From assembly GCF_046254905.1 (NCBI RefSeq), contig NZ_CP158016.1, forward strand, positions 2,046,001 to 2,110,000: a stretch of DNA of 64,000 bases, written 5' to 3'. Of this stretch, positions 62,904-64,000 are shown piece by piece. Within the stretch, counting starts at the first letter, position 1. Every line of letters starts with the position of its first letter. The translations under genes were made by a program, and so were the position numbers. Below the pieces are notes generated by a model. It did no database searches. It saw only the letters and a program-made list of their open reading frames with translations, and was not told where the DNA came from. The stretch is from Pseudaeromonas aegiceratis (GTDB taxonomy: Bacteria > Pseudomonadota > Gammaproteobacteria > Enterobacterales > Aeromonadaceae).

Positions 62904-64000
62904 TTAGCGCTCCACCAATGCCTTCTTGGCGTTGTACACATTCATCAGGTAGGAGATCACCAGGCTGATGAGCAGATAGACCGCCATGGTCATGGCGATG
63001 ACTTCCACCGCCTGACCGGTCTGGTTCAGGGTGGTCCCCATAAACACGGACACCAGATCCGGATAACCGATGGCGGTGGCCAGGGAAGAGTTCTTGATCA
63101 GGTTCAAAAATTGGCTGGTGAGGGGCGGTATGATCACCCGCAGTGCCTGGGGCACGATCACGAGGCGCAGGGTCTGGCCATGGCTCAGCCCCAGGGATTC
63201 GGCCGCTTCGTGCTGCCCCTTGCTCACCGCCAGAATGCCAGAGCGGACTATCTCGGCGATAAAGGCTGCGGTGTAGATGGATAACGCCAGCAAGAGAGCC
63301 GCCAGCTCGGGGATAATCGTGATGCCACCCTTGAAGTTGAAGCCTTTGAGGGCCGGCAGATCCCACTGCAGCGGGGCACCCATGGCAAAAAAGTGCAGCA
63401 GAGGCAGCACGACGACGATCGCCAAGCCCACCCAGAAGGAGTGAAAGGTCTGGCCGGTCAGGCGCTGGCGCCGGCGCGCCCAGACGGACACGGCGATGGC
63501 CAGGCCGATGGCGACCGCCAGGCTTAAGCCAATCCAGCCGAAGCCGGCTTCCGGCACAGGTGACGGGATGTAGAGACCGCGGATATTGAGGAAGACCGCC
63601 TCCCCCAGGCTGATGCTCTGACGGGGCGTCGGCAGGGTGCGCAGCACCGCGAAGTACCAGAAGAAGATCTGCAGCAGCAGCGGAATGTTACGGAACAGCT
63701 CCACGTACACGGCCGCCAGCCGGCTGACCAGCCAGTTGCGGGACAGCCGCGCCACCCCCAGCACAAAGCCCAGGGCGGTGGCCAGCACTATGCCCAGCAC
63801 CGAGACCAGCAGGGTATTCAGCAGCCCCACCAGGAAGGTGCGGCCATAGGTATAGGTTTCGTCGTAGGGGATCAGACTCTGGATGATGCCAAATCCCGCC
63901 TTGTTGTCGAGAAAATGGAAGCCGGTGGAAATGCCACGGGTTTCCATGTTGTGAAAGGCGTTGCTCAGAAAGTAGTAGATGAAGCCCACCACAGCGGCGA
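62904..64000 (-). CDS. aapQ: General amino acid ABC transporter permease AapQ-like, 5' end cut by the window
   Basis: At least 365 residues; the reading frame runs off the right edge, so the true start lies beyond 64000. The EAA loop is ESLGLSHGQTLRLVIVPQAL and the membrane helices include NTLLVSVLGIVLATALGFVLG. The usual member is about 400 residues, so about 30 residues are missing. The periplasmic binding protein (aapJ) is expected just upstream, outside the window. Confidence 0.9.
   Translation of the reverse strand, partial: AAVVGFIYYFLSNAFHNMETRGISTGFHFLDNKAGFGIIQSLIPYDETYTYGRTFLVGLLNTLLVSVLGIVLATALGFVLGVARLSRNWLVSRLAAVYVELFRNIPLLLQIFFWYFAVLRTLPTPRQSISLGEAVFLNIRGLYIPSPVPEAGFGWIGLSLAVAIGLAIAVSVWARRRQRLTGQTFHSFWVGLAIVVVLPLLHFFAMGAPLQWDLPALKGFNFKGGITIIPELAALLLALSIYTAAFIAEIVRSGILAVSKGQHEAAESLGLSHGQTLRLVIVPQALRVIIPPLTSQFLNLIKNSSLATAIGYPDLVSVFMGTTLNQTGQAVEVIAMTMAVYLLISLVISYLMNVYNAKKALVER

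Overview
The window is a chromosomal segment of a GC-rich gammaproteobacterium, probably an Aeromonadales member such as Zobellella, Oceanimonas or a relative. The clues are the core gene set (rimO, phoP-phoQ, ytfK, sixA, fadI-fadJ, lapA-lapB-pyrF, ihfB-rpsA-cmk, ribA, hns, rhombosortase) and its high-GC codon use. The genus is inferred from protein resemblance, not proven.

Left part (about 1-23,140) is a variable region built on a tRNA-Ser(GGA) gene (23047-23134, minus strand). A 29-bp piece of the tRNA 3' end occurs three times (667-695, 19193-19221, 23047-23075). These copies mark two tandem integrated islands. Island B (19193-23047) is short: a complete tyrosine integrase, a Sel1-repeat-like protein and a small secreted protein. 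Island A (667-19193) has a related but truncated integrase and carries a CRISPR-Cas locus. An osmC-family gene and a terminator that probably once served the tRNA lie outside the islands at the left edge.

The CRISPR-Cas locus is a divergent, interference-only relative of type I-F. On the minus strand lie a cas8f-like gene, cas5f-like, cas7f-like and a recognisable cas6f, followed by an array of 38 28-bp repeats with 32-bp spacers (one is 31). Divergently transcribed are a WYL-domain regulator resembling the BrxR/CapW group and, overlapping it by 4 bp, a cas3 with HD and helicase domains. This Cas3 lacks the N-terminal Cas2 domain normally fused to type I-F Cas3, and there is no cas1 in the window. 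Two inverted copies of one IS21-family element bracket the block. The left copy sits inside a CRISPR spacer with a 7-bp target duplication. The right copy truncates the island A integrase and is itself split by an IS3-family element with a 3-bp duplication. Both IS21 copies carry the same apparent frameshifts in istA and istB.

The rest (23,351-64,000) is ordinary chromosome: a SulP transporter; a divergent solute-binding protein; a dicarboxylate/amino-acid symporter; a BMP-family lipoprotein-like binding protein; grxD; sodB behind a perfect FNR-type box; an oxidoreductase; rimO; phoPQ; ytfK; sixA; a pitrilysin-like protease; fadIJ; a six-gene MoxR/DUF58/VWA/BatD operon; fadL; an EAL-HDOD protein; tdk; an NhaC-family transporter behind a lysine riboswitch; hns; rhombosortase; pyrF-lapB-lapA; ihfB; rpsA; cmk; ribA; and a polar amino-acid ABC transporter cut by the right edge.
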